The position numbers were made by a program, and so were the translations under genes. From Sediminicola sp037203765 (GTDB lineage: Bacteria > Bacteroidota > Bacteroidia > Flavobacteriales > Flavobacteriaceae), in NCBI RefSeq assembly GCF_037203765.1, contig NZ_JBBCAS010000002.1, positions 475,436 to 539,435 on the forward strand: DNA of 64,000 bases. The letters are read 5' to 3'. How positions within the stretch are numbered: the stretch's first letter is position 1; each line of letters begins with the position of its first letter. This document shows, in pieces, positions 8,777 to 18,286 of this stretch. The notes beneath the pieces were generated by a model, which did no database searches, had not been told where the DNA came from, and worked only from the letters and a program-made list of their open reading frames with translations.

Positions 8777-9289
8777 ATGAGTTCAGATATTGGATATATT
8801 CTATTTGTCATGGGCGTATCCGGCTCGGGCAAATCTACCATAGGAAAGTTATTGGCAGAGGCCTTGGACTATCCATTTTTTGATGGAGATGATTTTCATC
8901 CGGAATCCAACATAAAAAAAATGAGTGCTGGTGATCCGCTTACGGATGAAGACCGACATGGATGGTTGTTAGCTTTAAATGAATTGGCAAAAAAACAACT
9001 GGGAACAGGGGCCGTTATTGCCTGCTCCGCCCTAAAGGAAAGTTATAGAAACCTCCTACAAAAAGATATTGACAATAACGTACACTACATTTATTTGAAG
9101 GGGTCTTTTGAAGATATCCTTTATAGGCTGAAACAAAGGAAAGGTCACTTTATGCCCATGGAATTGTTACAATCCCAATTTGATCTGATGTCCCCCCCTA
9201 AGGATGCCATTGAGATAGATATCAATCAAAGTCCCGATAAAATGGTCCGTTTTATTTTAAACGCCTTGGATAGATTAAAGGAAAACTAA
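8777..9289 (+). CDS. Gluconokinase
   Basis: Phosphorylates D-gluconate to 6-phosphogluconate with ATP. At 170 residues it is the typical small GntK-type kinase. The P-loop GVSGSGKST is at 13-21, followed by FFDGDDFHPESNIKKM and the LTDEDRHGWL motif, with CSALKESYR in the middle. It lies directly downstream of miaA and 27 bases upstream of a GntP-family permease. That pairing strongly supports gluconate uptake and phosphorylation. No Entner-Doudoroff genes are in the window. Confidence 0.9.
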   Translation: MSSDIGYILFVMGVSGSGKSTIGKLLAEALDYPFFDGDDFHPESNIKKMSAGDPLTDEDRHGWLLALNELAKKQLGTGAVIACSALKESYRNLLQKDIDNNVHYIYLKGSFEDILYRLKQRKGHFMPMELLQSQFDLMSPPKDAIEIDINQSPDKMVRFILNALDRLKEN

Positions 9290-9316
9290 ATTGCCAATAC
9301 ACCAACCAAAATTATC

Positions 9317-10657
9317 ATGATGGAAGCCCAACTGATCTTCGCCGTAATCCTAGGCATATCCGTACTCTTGTTTTTGATCTTAAAATTAAAAATCAATGCT
9401 TTTATTGCTCTTTTGATTGGAAGTATCTTGGTGGGGATTGCTGCTGGCTTGGATGCAGAAAAGATTATTGATACCGTTCAGGAAGGTATGGGGAACACCT
9501 TGGGATTCGTTGCAACGGTGGTAGGTCTGGGAGCCATGTTCGGAGCTATCTTGGAATATTCAGGAGGTGCCAAAACCATTGCCAATTTTATGATTTCCAA
9601 ATTTGGCGTCCATAAAGCCCCATTGGCCATGGTGATTTCGGGCTTTCTAATCGCCATTCCTGTATTTTTTGATGTGGCCTTTATCATATTGGTACCCATG
9701 ATCTATGCCCTTCAAAGAAAAACGCGAAAATCATTATTGTTATATGCCATCCCCCTTCTTGCCGGTTTGGCCATTACCCATGCCTTTATCCCTCCCACTC
9801 CCGGACCCATAGCGGTGGCCAATATTTTAGGGGCAGAATTGGGTTGGGTTATCTTCATTGGATTTATTGTGGGAATCCCGACCGCACTTGTTAGCGGACT
9901 GGTATTTGGAAAGTTTATTGCAAAAAAAATTCATGTGGAGGCACCCGCAGCAAATGAAAAAGATGAGCAAACTGGACTTCCCAATGCGGGAATCACTTTT
10001 TGGATCATTAGTGTACCCATAGTTTTGATTTTGCTCAATACAGTCTTGAACAGTGATTTGGTGGCATTGGAAAACAAGACCTTGAAGAATATCATAACCT
10101 TATTGGGTCACCCCTTTAGCGCCCTTATTATTGCCAATATCCTAGCTTGGTATTTTTTTGGTATAAGACGGGGCTATAGTAGGGATAAGCTATTTAAGAT
10201 CACCACAAAATCTCTGGAACCGGCAGGGACCATTATTCTCCTTACGGGTGCAGGTGGCGTTTTCAAGCAAATGCTCACCAATACGGGAGCCGGTGAATTA
10301 TTGGCGACCTCCTTGAGCGAGGCCGGCATACCCTTATTGGCCTTTGCCTTCATTAGTGCTGCCATCGTAAGAATCATTCAAGGCTCCTCGACTGTGGCCA
10401 TGATCACTGCCGCCGGATTGGTAGCTCCACTTTTAACCAATAACGTGCTCAATGGTCCGCAATTGGCCTGTATGGTGATTGCAATAGCTTCCGGCGCAAG
10501 TATTTTCTCCCATGTGAACGACAGTGGTTTTTGGTTGGTAGGTCAGTATTTGGGCATTACTGAAAAAGAAACATTCAAATCATGGACCATGATGACCACC
10601 ATTCTCGCCTTGACAGGTTTTCTAAGTGTCTTGATAATCAATCAATTTTTAAAATAA
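9317..10657 (+). CDS. GntP family gluconate:H+ symporter
   Basis: A 446-residue inner-membrane permease with about twelve hydrophobic segments. It carries the GntP signature HAFIPPTPGPIAVANILGAE and the late QGSSTVAMITAAG and SHVNDSGFW segments. It follows the gluconokinase gene, so gluconate is the best substrate guess. ATGs at 9317 and 9320 are both possible. A strong hairpin terminator follows immediately. A second GntP paralogue sits at 50243-51589 beside glycerate kinase. Confidence 0.9.
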   Translation: MMEAQLIFAVILGISVLLFLILKLKINAFIALLIGSILVGIAAGLDAEKIIDTVQEGMGNTLGFVATVVGLGAMFGAILEYSGGAKTIANFMISKFGVHKAPLAMVISGFLIAIPVFFDVAFIILVPMIYALQRKTRKSLLLYAIPLLAGLAITHAFIPPTPGPIAVANILGAELGWVIFIGFIVGIPTALVSGLVFGKFIAKKIHVEAPAANEKDEQTGLPNAGITFWIISVPIVLILLNTVLNSDLVALENKTLKNIITLLGHPFSALIIANILAWYFFGIRRGYSRDKLFKITTKSLEPAGTIILLTGAGGVFKQMLTNTGAGELLATSLSEAGIPLLAFAFISAAIVRIIQGSSTVAMITAAGLVAPLLTNNVLNGPQLACMVIAIASGASIFSHVNDSGFWLVGQYLGITEKETFKSWTMMTTILALTGFLSVLIINQFLK

Positions 10658-10660
10658 AAA

Positions 10661-10684
10661 AACCGTTCAGATTGCTGAACGGTT
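10661..10684. terminator. Bidirectional rho-independent terminator
   Basis: AACCGTTCAG (10661-10670) pairs perfectly with CTGAACGGTT (10675-10684) around the loop attg. An A-run precedes it and a T-run follows it, so it can stop the permease transcript from the left and the response-regulator transcript from the right. Confidence 0.88.
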
Positions 10685-10708
10685 TTTCGTCAAATTTCCT
10701 TACGGTAC

Positions 10709-11425
10709 CTATTCTTCAGATTTTACAACCAATCTGAATCCTTCACCATGAATGTTCAATATTTCCACATTCTCATCCTTTTTCAGGTACTTACGAAGTT
10801 TAGCGATATACACATCCATACTTCTTGATGTGAAATAGTTATCATCCCTCCATATTTTGGTCAGGGCCAATTCCCTTGGCATTAGGTCGTTCTCGTGCAA
10901 CGCCAATAAACGCAACAATTCATTTTCCTTTGGAGAAAGCTTGATGGCCTCTTCTTCCTTGTATTTCAAAAATCGTAGTTTGGAATTCAATTGGAAGCCT
11001 CCTATGTTGAACTCAAACTTTTTGCTGTCAGCGAGTCCGTTGGATGCCTTTCTCTGCAAAATGGCTTTTAGTTTCATAAGCAATACCTCAGAGTCAAAAG
11101 GTTTGTTCAGATAATCATCAGCTCCTGCCTTATATCCTTTTAGCACATCCTCCTTCATGGTTTTGGCGGTTAGGAATACTATGGGAACATGTTCGTTTTT
11201 TTCCCTTATTTCCTTAGCCAAGGTAAAACCATCCTTGTATGGCATCATGACATCCAGAATGCAAACGTCAAAATTATCTTTTTTAAATTTTTCAAAACCT
11301 TCCATTCCATTTTTTGCCAAGACAACATCGAAGTCGTTCATGGTCAAATAATCTTTGAGTACGATACCAAAATTAGGATCGTCTTCAACCAAAAGTATTT
11401 TCTTATTCGCTGTTTCCATATTCAT
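10709..11425 (-). CDS. OmpR-family response regulator (RprY-like)
   Basis: A 238-residue two-component DNA-binding regulator. The receiver domain (about 8-125) has the acidic residues EDD at 14-16, the phospho-acceptor Asp58 in ILDVMMP, and the conserved PFDSEVLLMKL region. The winged-helix DNA-binding domain (about 140-235) includes LSPKENELLRLLALHEND and SRSMDVYIAKLRKYLKKD. A start at the second Met (MET...) is also possible. It lies 3 bases downstream of the histidine kinase gene in the same direction, so the two form one signalling pair. RprXY is the Bacteroides counterpart by overall resemblance; the stimulus is unknown. Confidence 0.9.
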   Translation of the reverse strand: MNMETANKKILLVEDDPNFGIVLKDYLTMNDFDVVLAKNGMEGFEKFKKDNFDVCILDVMMPYKDGFTLAKEIREKNEHVPIVFLTAKTMKEDVLKGYKAGADDYLNKPFDSEVLLMKLKAILQRKASNGLADSKKFEFNIGGFQLNSKLRFLKYKEEEAIKLSPKENELLRLLALHENDLMPRELALTKIWRDDNYFTSRSMDVYIAKLRKYLKKDENVEILNIHGEGFRLVVKSEE

Positions 11426-11428
11426 TTT

Positions 11429-13009
11429 TTAAATTAAAGGTAGTTTTATATAGAAAGTACTTCCTTTACCTTTTTCACTTTCTGCATACACCTCACCCTG
11501 GTGATCTTCAATAATTCTTTTTACATAGGCTAACCCAAGGCCGTGGCCCTTTACGTTGTGAATATCACCCGTATGTTCCCTATAAAATTTTTCAAATACC
11601 TTTTTAAGGACAGCTTTGCTCATCCCAGAGCCTTGGTCCTGAATTTTAATAATTATATAATTTTTTGCCAACTCCGTAAATACATCAATCTTTGGTGCAT
11701 TAGGTGAGTATTTAATGGCATTATCCAAAATATTTACAACAACATTGGTAAAGTGCATATCATTAGCCAATACATCGGACCGCTCAGCGTCCAAATGGGT
11801 TTTGATATAACCGCCCCTATCATCAACAATGAGTTCCACATGGGCAATGGCGTCATGGATAATCTCATGGGCATCAATCCTATCCTTACTAATATCCAAT
11901 TGATTTTTTTCCAGTTTGGAAATCCTAAGAACATTCTCCACCTGCGCATGCATTCTTTTATTCTCATCCCTGATCATCTGAAGGTAACGCATTACCTTTT
12001 CTTTATCTTCTATGATTTTAGGGTTTTTGATAGCCTCAACTGCCAAATTGATTGTAGCAATAGGGGTCTTGAACTCATGGGTCATATTATTGATAAAGTC
12101 GGATTTGATCTCGGAGATCTGTTTTTGTTTTATCAGTTGATATATGGCACTTGAGTAGGCCACCACAATGACCAATGTAAAAACAAGGGACAAAATGGCC
12201 ATCCCAAGAATGGAACTGATCAAGAACTTTTTCTTTTTGGGAAAAGAGATCAAAAGAGAAAAGTCCGTCATGCCCTCACTGTCCCCGAAAATGGGTGCCT
12301 CATAGAGGGTACTCCCCACAAATTTAAATTTCCTGGATCTTACCTTTGTTGGCAACCCTTTACTGTATACCCCGTATTCATAGTCAATATCTATCCCACG
12401 GTTTTGCAGCTCACGATCCAAGATTAATTCTATTTCTTGCTTGGTTACCCTTTTATGTATGGGTACTGTTTTGGCATACTCCCTAAAAACATCATCGAAC
12501 TGTGCTTTCTCAATGGAGGAAAGACCGCCGATTTTCTCCAAGGTTTGAACCGGACTAAGCTTAAATGCCTTACCATCCAAACCGAAGTCCTCCCTAAAAA
12601 TTGTTTTGGTACGTTTGCTCGTAAAATTTTTCAGGGTCGTACTATCGGTACCTATGTCATTGTCAAAGAACGTTGATGCCACACTGTAGTCCTCTTCTAA
12701 AATTCCATGTGAATAAAAGAGTACTTCGTTGGAATTGACATCCCTATCTACAAAAAAGAAATTCCTAAAATGTGAATCTTTGGGCTTGCCAAGACTATCC
12801 TTGAGGTTCACATACCTATCCGAGTAGTCCTTTATCTCCCTATCCTCTATCTTCTCCGTTGCCTTGGTTAAAACCTCAGAAACCGCATTTGAAAACTGCT
12901 CCTCTTTATCATCAACTGATTTCTTGATCCAATACCCCTGGACAAAAATAATGCCCACAAGGGACAGGCTCATCAGGATAACAAGGAGTACGAATAACTT
13001 CTTGTTCAT
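11429..13009 (-). CDS. Sensor histidine kinase (RprX-like)
   Basis: A 526-residue membrane kinase. There are two membrane helices, at about 7-27 and 264-290, enclosing a periplasmic sensor region of about 235 residues. The HisKA domain follows, with His311 in NNMTHEFKTPIATI, and then the ATPase domain with the N-box NILDNAIKYS (426-435), the G1 box DQGSGMS and GHGLGLAYV. The cognate regulator gene starts 3 bases downstream. The periplasmic part has no recognisable sensor family, so the signal cannot be stated. Confidence 0.9.
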   Translation of the reverse strand: MNKKLFVLLVILMSLSLVGIIFVQGYWIKKSVDDKEEQFSNAVSEVLTKATEKIEDREIKDYSDRYVNLKDSLGKPKDSHFRNFFFVDRDVNSNEVLFYSHGILEEDYSVASTFFDNDIGTDSTTLKNFTSKRTKTIFREDFGLDGKAFKLSPVQTLEKIGGLSSIEKAQFDDVFREYAKTVPIHKRVTKQEIELILDRELQNRGIDIDYEYGVYSKGLPTKVRSRKFKFVGSTLYEAPIFGDSEGMTDFSLLISFPKKKKFLISSILGMAILSLVFTLVIVVAYSSAIYQLIKQKQISEIKSDFINNMTHEFKTPIATINLAVEAIKNPKIIEDKEKVMRYLQMIRDENKRMHAQVENVLRISKLEKNQLDISKDRIDAHEIIHDAIAHVELIVDDRGGYIKTHLDAERSDVLANDMHFTNVVVNILDNAIKYSPNAPKIDVFTELAKNYIIIKIQDQGSGMSKAVLKKVFEKFYREHTGDIHNVKGHGLGLAYVKRIIEDHQGEVYAESEKGKGSTFYIKLPLI

Positions 13010-13094
13010 TAGCGTAAAATTAGAAATTTAACATTTAGTGGATTGTACGTTTAACCTAAACTTAACAAAAATGTTAAAATTTAAGTCGTAAGGC

Positions 13095-13676
13095 CTATTC
13101 CTTAAGGAAAACCTGATGAATTTCCTGTACTTTTCTCTTGGTATCCTCCAAGTCGATATTATGAATGACATAAGTGGCTAGCGCCATCTTAGCTGCCTCA
13201 TCCCATTGGTTATCCATTCTGGACAGAACATCTTGCTCTTCTACCTTATCCCGGGCCATGACCCTATTTATCCTAACCTCCTTGGGGGCCGTTACCAACA
13301 CCGTGGCATCATACCTATCTTGCATCCCATTTTCAAATATAATTGCCGCCTCCTGAACCACATATGGATGATCCTGATCCTTTACCCATGAGTGGAAATG
13401 CTCCTTTACCGCAGGATGGACTATCGCATTCAATTGACTTAATAGATTCTTGTCCGTAAATACCTTTTTGGCAATATATTCCCTATTTAAAATTCCCTTT
13501 TGGTATGCTTCCCCTCCAAAAATCGAAATAATCCCATCCTTGATATTTTCCGAAGTGTTCATGAGAAGTTTTGCCTCTTTATCGGAATTGTATACGGGAA
13601 CTCCCATGGCCTCGAACATTTTTGCCACCGTGGACTTCCCACTGCCAATACCTCCTGTAAGTCCAATTAGTTTCAT
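13095..13676 (-). CDS. coaE: Dephospho-CoA kinase
   Basis: Phosphorylates dephospho-CoA on the 3'-hydroxyl of ribose, the last step of coenzyme A synthesis. At 193 residues it is of normal length. The P-loop GGIGSGKST is at 8-16, followed by the family segments VYNSDKEAK and VVQEAAIIFENGM. Its start overlaps the stop of the YbbR-like gene by 4 bases, so the two are translationally coupled. Another CoA gene, coaBC, lies 6 kb away in the same orientation. Confidence 0.94.
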   Translation of the reverse strand: MKLIGLTGGIGSGKSTVAKMFEAMGVPVYNSDKEAKLLMNTSENIKDGIISIFGGEAYQKGILNREYIAKKVFTDKNLLSQLNAIVHPAVKEHFHSWVKDQDHPYVVQEAAIIFENGMQDRYDATVLVTAPKEVRINRVMARDKVEEQDVLSRMDNQWDEAAKMALATYVIHNIDLEDTKRKVQEIHQVFLKE

Positions 13677-14632
13677 TGTCGTTTCAAAATATATTCCACT
13701 TCCTTCTCCATGATCTTACAATCGAAAAGTCCCACTGGTTTGTTTACCAATTTTAAAGTAATCAAAGAGGATTTGGTGTCCTTTACGGTATTATAATCTG
13801 CCACCACCCTAAAATCAGCGGCTTTTACATTTTTTAAACTCTCTATCTTTCCCTTACACAGAACAGATACCTTATTGGGAAATGTTTTTATTTCCATGTC
13901 CTGATCAAGGTTGGTAACTTCCACTGCCACCTCCAGAATTTTTTCTGAAAAGCGGGCTACCTTTCCAGAAATGGCCACTTCACTTGATGAATACCTCGTA
14001 TCCAATAAAGCCTTGGGTTTTATTAGCGCCAAGTTTACTGAAAAATCATCTTTCACATCTTTTTTGTTCACCGTTGAGGTCCTGACATTTCTAATGGTAT
14101 CAATTTCATTCTTTGGTCCAAAAATGGTTACGTGCTCTGGCTTCATTTCCAAGGATCCGTCCAACATATAATTCTGTGCATAATCTATCCGAAGTCTCGA
14201 TATTATCGGAACCTTCTTGGAATACAGTTTATACAGGGCAAAATATAAGGTATCCGTATTGTCAACATCGACCAGCGAAATGGATGACGGCAATTGGGCC
14301 TCTATCTGACTCACACAGGATTCCTGGGGCAAATAATATTTAGAACCTCTTTTTTTGATATAGGACAGGTCCAACTGAATTACTCTGGGACTGAAATTGT
14401 TCCGCAAGAACTGAAACCCGCTTGATTGGAGCTTTACCTGAAGCTCATCTTTGGAAGAACCTTTGAAGAGTAAGCTATCGGGAACATTTACATAATCCAA
14501 CTTATAGGAAGTATTACTGGTATACTGCTCCGATAAGTTACTGACAAACCAAGCCAAACCAGAACACAACAAGAATAGTGAAAAGATTTTCACTTTGCGT
14601 TTCTGCAGTCCATTGTTTGTTTTTTTTACCAC
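13673..14632 (-). CDS. YbbR-like domain protein (CdaR-like)
   Basis: A 319-residue membrane-anchored protein with one N-terminal helix (about residues 14-30) and an extracytoplasmic region that resembles YbbR repeats. In Firmicutes, YbbR/CdaR proteins regulate the diadenylate cyclase CdaA; here no cyclase gene is adjacent, so that role is not supported by context. It lies between a family 2 glycosyltransferase (3 bases upstream) and coaE (4-base overlap), apparently in one transcription unit. Similarity is at the level of architecture and a few segments, not strong motifs. Confidence 0.7.
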   Translation of the reverse strand: MVKKTNNGLQKRKVKIFSLFLLCSGLAWFVSNLSEQYTSNTSYKLDYVNVPDSLLFKGSSKDELQVKLQSSGFQFLRNNFSPRVIQLDLSYIKKRGSKYYLPQESCVSQIEAQLPSSISLVDVDNTDTLYFALYKLYSKKVPIISRLRIDYAQNYMLDGSLEMKPEHVTIFGPKNEIDTIRNVRTSTVNKKDVKDDFSVNLALIKPKALLDTRYSSSEVAISGKVARFSEKILEVAVEVTNLDQDMEIKTFPNKVSVLCKGKIESLKNVKAADFRVVADYNTVKDTKSSLITLKLVNKPVGLFDCKIMEKEVEYILKRQ

Positions 14633-14635
14633 GCT

Positions 14636-15643
14636 TTACGTTGTCTTAAAAAATAGTTTAGGAAAAATTTCCTGGGGATTTTTGTTTGATGCATTAATTT
14701 TTAGGGTAGATTCCAAGAACCCCCTGCCATAACCATAAAATTGTATGGCCACAGCAACCATGGACAATATAGCAATCTCCAAATCCTTGTTCTTAATTAA
14801 AGAATCTATCAACAGAACAACAAAATAAAGGAGATATCCCAGTAACAAAAATGTATTCCCCATAAGGGCAAAGACCAGGGAAAACAAAAGTCCCAAACAA
14901 AAGACGGTAGGAAACCAATAGGTTATCTTGGCGGTACTAGGATGCCATTTATTGAGAATGGGCCTGACCATACCGAATTTATTCACTTGAATATAAAATT
15001 TTTTCCAATCGATACGCCTTTTATGGAATACATAGGCCTCATTGATCAATTTGGTCTGGAAACCTTTTTCCCAGATTCGTATGGTAAGGTCCGGATCTTC
15101 CCCTGGATGGATGTTGCCAAATCCGCTTGTAGCTTCAAAGGCTTTTTTTGAAATACCCATATTAAAACTTCTCGGCTGAAATTTACCTACAGCCTTTTTA
15201 CCTCCCCTGATGCCTCCAGTGGTAAGCGTAGAGGTCATGGCGTAATTGATGGCCTTCTGTACCTTGGAAAACGACTCATGGGCAGTATCAGGACCACCAT
15301 AGCAATCCACATATTCTTTTTTCAATGACCTGTAAGCCATTTCCAAATAGTCTGGCGGCAAAATACAATCAGAGTCCAAAACGATAAAATAGTTTCCCTT
15401 CGCATGGCGCATTCCGTAATTCCGGGAATCTCCTGGACCCGTATTTTCCTTTTTCAGATAGGTAATTGGAAGTTTGGATGCGTACTCCGCTATAACCTCC
15501 TCGGAACTCAAATTGGATCCATCTTCAACGATCACAATCTCATAAGGTTCCTGATAGGTTTGTGGCAATAGACTGTCCAACAGCTCCCTGATTTCATTAG
15601 GCCGGTTATATACAGGAACTATAAAGGAAAAAAACAAATCCAT
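14636..15643 (-). CDS. Family 2 glycosyltransferase
   Basis: A 335-residue GT2 enzyme. The GT-A fold shows FSFIVPVYNRPNEI at the start, IVIVEDGS near residues 37-44, and the metal-binding LDSDCILPPDY (DSD motif) near 93-103. A hydrophobic region with two or three membrane helices at about 235-300 anchors it. The acceptor is not known; surface polysaccharide or glycolipid are the usual options. It is the first gene of a minus-strand unit with the YbbR-like gene and coaE, separated from fabI by a terminator. Confidence 0.85.
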   Translation of the reverse strand: MDLFFSFIVPVYNRPNEIRELLDSLLPQTYQEPYEIVIVEDGSNLSSEEVIAEYASKLPITYLKKENTGPGDSRNYGMRHAKGNYFIVLDSDCILPPDYLEMAYRSLKKEYVDCYGGPDTAHESFSKVQKAINYAMTSTLTTGGIRGGKKAVGKFQPRSFNMGISKKAFEATSGFGNIHPGEDPDLTIRIWEKGFQTKLINEAYVFHKRRIDWKKFYIQVNKFGMVRPILNKWHPSTAKITYWFPTVFCLGLLFSLVFALMGNTFLLLGYLLYFVVLLIDSLIKNKDLEIAILSMVAVAIQFYGYGRGFLESTLKINASNKNPQEIFPKLFFKTT

Positions 15644-15667
15644 TTCTTTATTTTATAAACATAAAAA

Positions 15668-15690
15668 GCCATCCTTTTGAACGGGATGGC
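15668..15690 (-). terminator. Rho-independent terminator of fabI
   Basis: GCCATCC (15668-15674) pairs with GGATGGC (15684-15690). In the minus-strand direction the stem is followed by TTTTT (15667-15663). It lies 22 bases past the fabI stop and separates fabI from the glycosyltransferase gene. Confidence 0.8.
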
Positions 15691-15711
15691 CTTATATCTA
15701 TGATCGTAATA

Positions 15712-16524
15712 TTACTTCGTAAATTGCTCTATAACCTCTTGACTGACCCCTGTATTGGAGAAACCCCCATCGTGAAATAAATTCTGCATGGTTACTTTTT
15801 TGGTCAAATCTGAGAATAAGGAGATGGTGTAATCCGCACAGTCCTGTGCAGTGGCATTGCCCAGTGGCGACATTTTATCGGCATAGCTGATAAATCCATC
15901 AAACCCTTTTACACCTTGTCCGGCTGTTGTTGGCGTTGGTGATTGAGAAATGGTATTGACCCTTACTTTCTTTTCTTTTCCAAAGAAGTATCCAAAACTA
16001 CGGGCAACAGACTCCAAATACGCTTTGTTGTCGGCCATATCATTATAATCTGGGAATGTTCTTTGAGCGGCCATATAGGTCAAGGCCACAATACTGCCCC
16101 ATTCGTTCATGGCATCCGCCTTGTAGAGCGACTGCATTACCTTATGGAAAGATAAGGCAGAAACGTCCCAACCTTTGGTAGTAAAGTCATATTTTTCATC
16201 TGTATATGCCCTTCCCTTACGAACGTTGACGGACATTCCTATGGAATGAAGAACAAAATCCAATTTTCCCCCAAGTATTTCAACAGATTTGGCAACAAGA
16301 TTGTCCAAATCCTCCTCACTGGTTGCATCGGCAGGGATAATTTCTGAACCCGTCTTTTTTGCAAGTTCATTGATCTGCCCCATTCTCATGGCTATTGGCG
16401 CGTTGGTCAGAACAAAAGTTCCACCCTCTGCATGCACCCTCTCCGCTGTTTTCCAAGCTATTGAGTTTTCATCCAAAGCCCCAAAAATAATTCCTCTTTT
16501 ACCTTTTAATAAGTTGTATGACAT
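15712..16524 (-). CDS. fabI: Enoyl-[acyl-carrier-protein] reductase (NADH), FabI type
   Basis: Reduces trans-2-enoyl-ACP in the last step of each fatty-acid elongation cycle. The 270-residue short-chain dehydrogenase shows the FabI-type cofactor segment IIFGALDENSIAWKTAERV, the LDFVLHSIGMS segment, and the catalytic pair in DYNDMADNKA (Tyr and Lys separated by six residues). SQSPTPTTAGQGVKGFDGF is the substrate-binding loop region. It has its own promoter (16558-16585) and its own terminator, so it is a single-gene unit inside the minus-strand block. This is the target class of triclosan. Confidence 0.94.
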   Translation of the reverse strand: MSYNLLKGKRGIIFGALDENSIAWKTAERVHAEGGTFVLTNAPIAMRMGQINELAKKTGSEIIPADATSEEDLDNLVAKSVEILGGKLDFVLHSIGMSVNVRKGRAYTDEKYDFTTKGWDVSALSFHKVMQSLYKADAMNEWGSIVALTYMAAQRTFPDYNDMADNKAYLESVARSFGYFFGKEKKVRVNTISQSPTPTTAGQGVKGFDGFISYADKMSPLGNATAQDCADYTISLFSDLTKKVTMQNLFHDGGFSNTGVSQEVIEQFTK

Positions 16525-16557
16525 GTGTAATCAGTTTTCTAAGGTTGATATTTGATT

Positions 16558-16585
16558 CAAATATATTTAAAATAAGTTAATTCAA
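16558..16585 (-). promoter_or_regulatory. fabI promoter (TTG-17-TATATTTG)
   Basis: On the minus strand a TTG (16585-16583) is followed after 17 bases by TATATTTG (16565-16558), a full match to the Bacteroidota -33/-7 consensus. The -33 element lies within the 3' end of recN. The leader before the fabI ATG is roughly 25-30 bases. Confidence 0.75.
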
Positions 16586-18229
16586 CAGTTCTCTTGCATG
16601 GGCAATTGCAGAATCGGACATGGCCTTACCACCCAGCATCTCTGCTAATTCTGCCACACGCTCCTCTTTGGATAATTTTTTCATATTGGTATGGGTCTCC
16701 TGCTTATCTTCTTCCTTGTACACCTTAAAATGGTGATCTCCCTTAGAGGCCACCTGAGGCAGATGGGTAATGGAAAAAATCTGCATTCCTTGGCTCATCT
16801 CCTTCATGATGTCGCCCATTCTGGAAGAAATCTCACCGGACACCCCGGTATCGATCTCATCGAACATCATGGTCGGTAATTGCTCATACTTGGCCAAAAT
16901 GGATTTTATGGTCAGCATGATACGGGACAACTCCCCACCAGAGGCAACTTTCTTTAAAGGACCAAAATCGGTTCCTTTGTTGGCCGAAAAAAGAAAAACC
17001 AAGGTATCCTTTCCTTTCTTTCCGAAAGTTATCGCCGGATGTATCTCTATTTTAAAGGTGGCACTCGGCATCCCCAATGAGACCAACATTTCTTCCAACT
17101 GCTGCTTAAGTAAAGGTACAACCTTTTCCCTTCGCTTTCTAAGAGTGACGGCTATAGCCTCCAACGCCTTATCCTGTTCTGTCAATTGGACTTGTTTTGA
17201 CTTAATGGCCGATCCAACATTTTCTGTGGCATCTACCTTTTCGGACAATTCCTCCCTGATTGCGATTAATTCTGAAATATCCTGGGCCCCATGCTTTTTC
17301 AATAGGTCGTACAGCAATTGTAGTTTTCCATTGATCTGCTCCAATAATTGGGGATTGGCCTCTACATTCTCAAAAAAGTTCTGAAGTTCCGAAGAGATAT
17401 CGTCCACCTCTATAAAAACAGATTGTATGCGTTCATTGAGTGCAGTAAACTGCGTCCCGAAAGATGATAATTTATTGGATATCTGTTTCAATTCGGTCAG
17501 TAAGGTGACCACTCCTATCTGTTCGTCATTGAGTAATTGGTTTCCTTTGGAAAGGTATTCCGTGATGGCCTCCACATTGCTCAACTGCTCATACTGCTCC
17601 TCCAATTCTTCCTGAATACCAACCTTTAAAGGGGCCGACTCCAATTCCTTCAATAAAAAGCTGTTGTATTCGTGTTCTTTGGTGCTGTTTTCCTGAAATT
17701 CCAAAAGTTTCTTTAACTCCTTGCTCGTTTCCAGGTACTGGGTCCGCTTATTTCCGTAGTCCTCTAGAATTTTCCCATTATCGGCAAGGGCATCTATGAC
17801 CTTTAGCTGAAAATCGTCCTCGGTCATCTGCATAGTCTGATGTTGGGAATGAACATCAATCAGACAATCTCCCAAATAGGATAATATGTCCAATGTCACT
17901 GGAGAATCATTGACAAAAGCCCTGGACTTCCCACTGGGCAATATTTCCCTCCTTAAAATAGTCCTAGGTTCATAATCCAATTCCTTTTCCTTGAAAAAAG
18001 GTTCCAGATCATATTTCCCAATTTCAAATTCAGCCTCAACGATACATTTATTCTCCTTGTTCTTTAAGGAGGACAGATCAGCTCTTTTTCCCAAAACCAA
18101 AGACAGACCGCCCAATAAGATAGACTTACCGGCCCCTGTTTCTCCCGTAATTATAGTAAAGCCATTCGTAAACGAAACGTTCAAATGGTCTATTAAAGCG
18201 TAGTTTTTAATTGAAATTGTAGTCAGCAA
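16577..18229 (-). CDS. recN: DNA repair protein RecN
   Basis: An SMC-like ATPase that acts in recombinational repair of double-strand breaks. At 550 residues it is of family length. The Walker A motif GETGAGKS is at 29-36, the central region is a long coiled coil, and the C-terminal ATPase half has the signature KVASGGELSRIML and the Walker B stretch MMFDEIDTGVSGE, followed by ITHLPQVAS. It lies between porD and fabI in the minus-strand block. Confidence 0.95.
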   Translation of the reverse strand: MLTTISIKNYALIDHLNVSFTNGFTIITGETGAGKSILLGGLSLVLGKRADLSSLKNKENKCIVEAEFEIGKYDLEPFFKEKELDYEPRTILRREILPSGKSRAFVNDSPVTLDILSYLGDCLIDVHSQHQTMQMTEDDFQLKVIDALADNGKILEDYGNKRTQYLETSKELKKLLEFQENSTKEHEYNSFLLKELESAPLKVGIQEELEEQYEQLSNVEAITEYLSKGNQLLNDEQIGVVTLLTELKQISNKLSSFGTQFTALNERIQSVFIEVDDISSELQNFFENVEANPQLLEQINGKLQLLYDLLKKHGAQDISELIAIREELSEKVDATENVGSAIKSKQVQLTEQDKALEAIAVTLRKRREKVVPLLKQQLEEMLVSLGMPSATFKIEIHPAITFGKKGKDTLVFLFSANKGTDFGPLKKVASGGELSRIMLTIKSILAKYEQLPTMMFDEIDTGVSGEISSRMGDIMKEMSQGMQIFSITHLPQVASKGDHHFKVYKEEDKQETHTNMKKLSKEERVAELAEMLGGKAMSDSAIAHARELLN

Positions 18230-18286
18230 TGTTGAATAGATTATTGCCGTAAAGATAATTGATATTCCACTGGAAAAAAATGGAGG

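Noticed and set aside
13673..14632. Cyclic-di-AMP control role for the YbbR-like protein
   Set aside because: No diadenylate cyclase gene is adjacent, so only the domain resemblance is stated.
16770..17384. 204-codon plus-strand open frame inside recN
   Set aside because: It is antisense to a well-supported gene, has no family-like motif and no promoter or ribosome-binding context.
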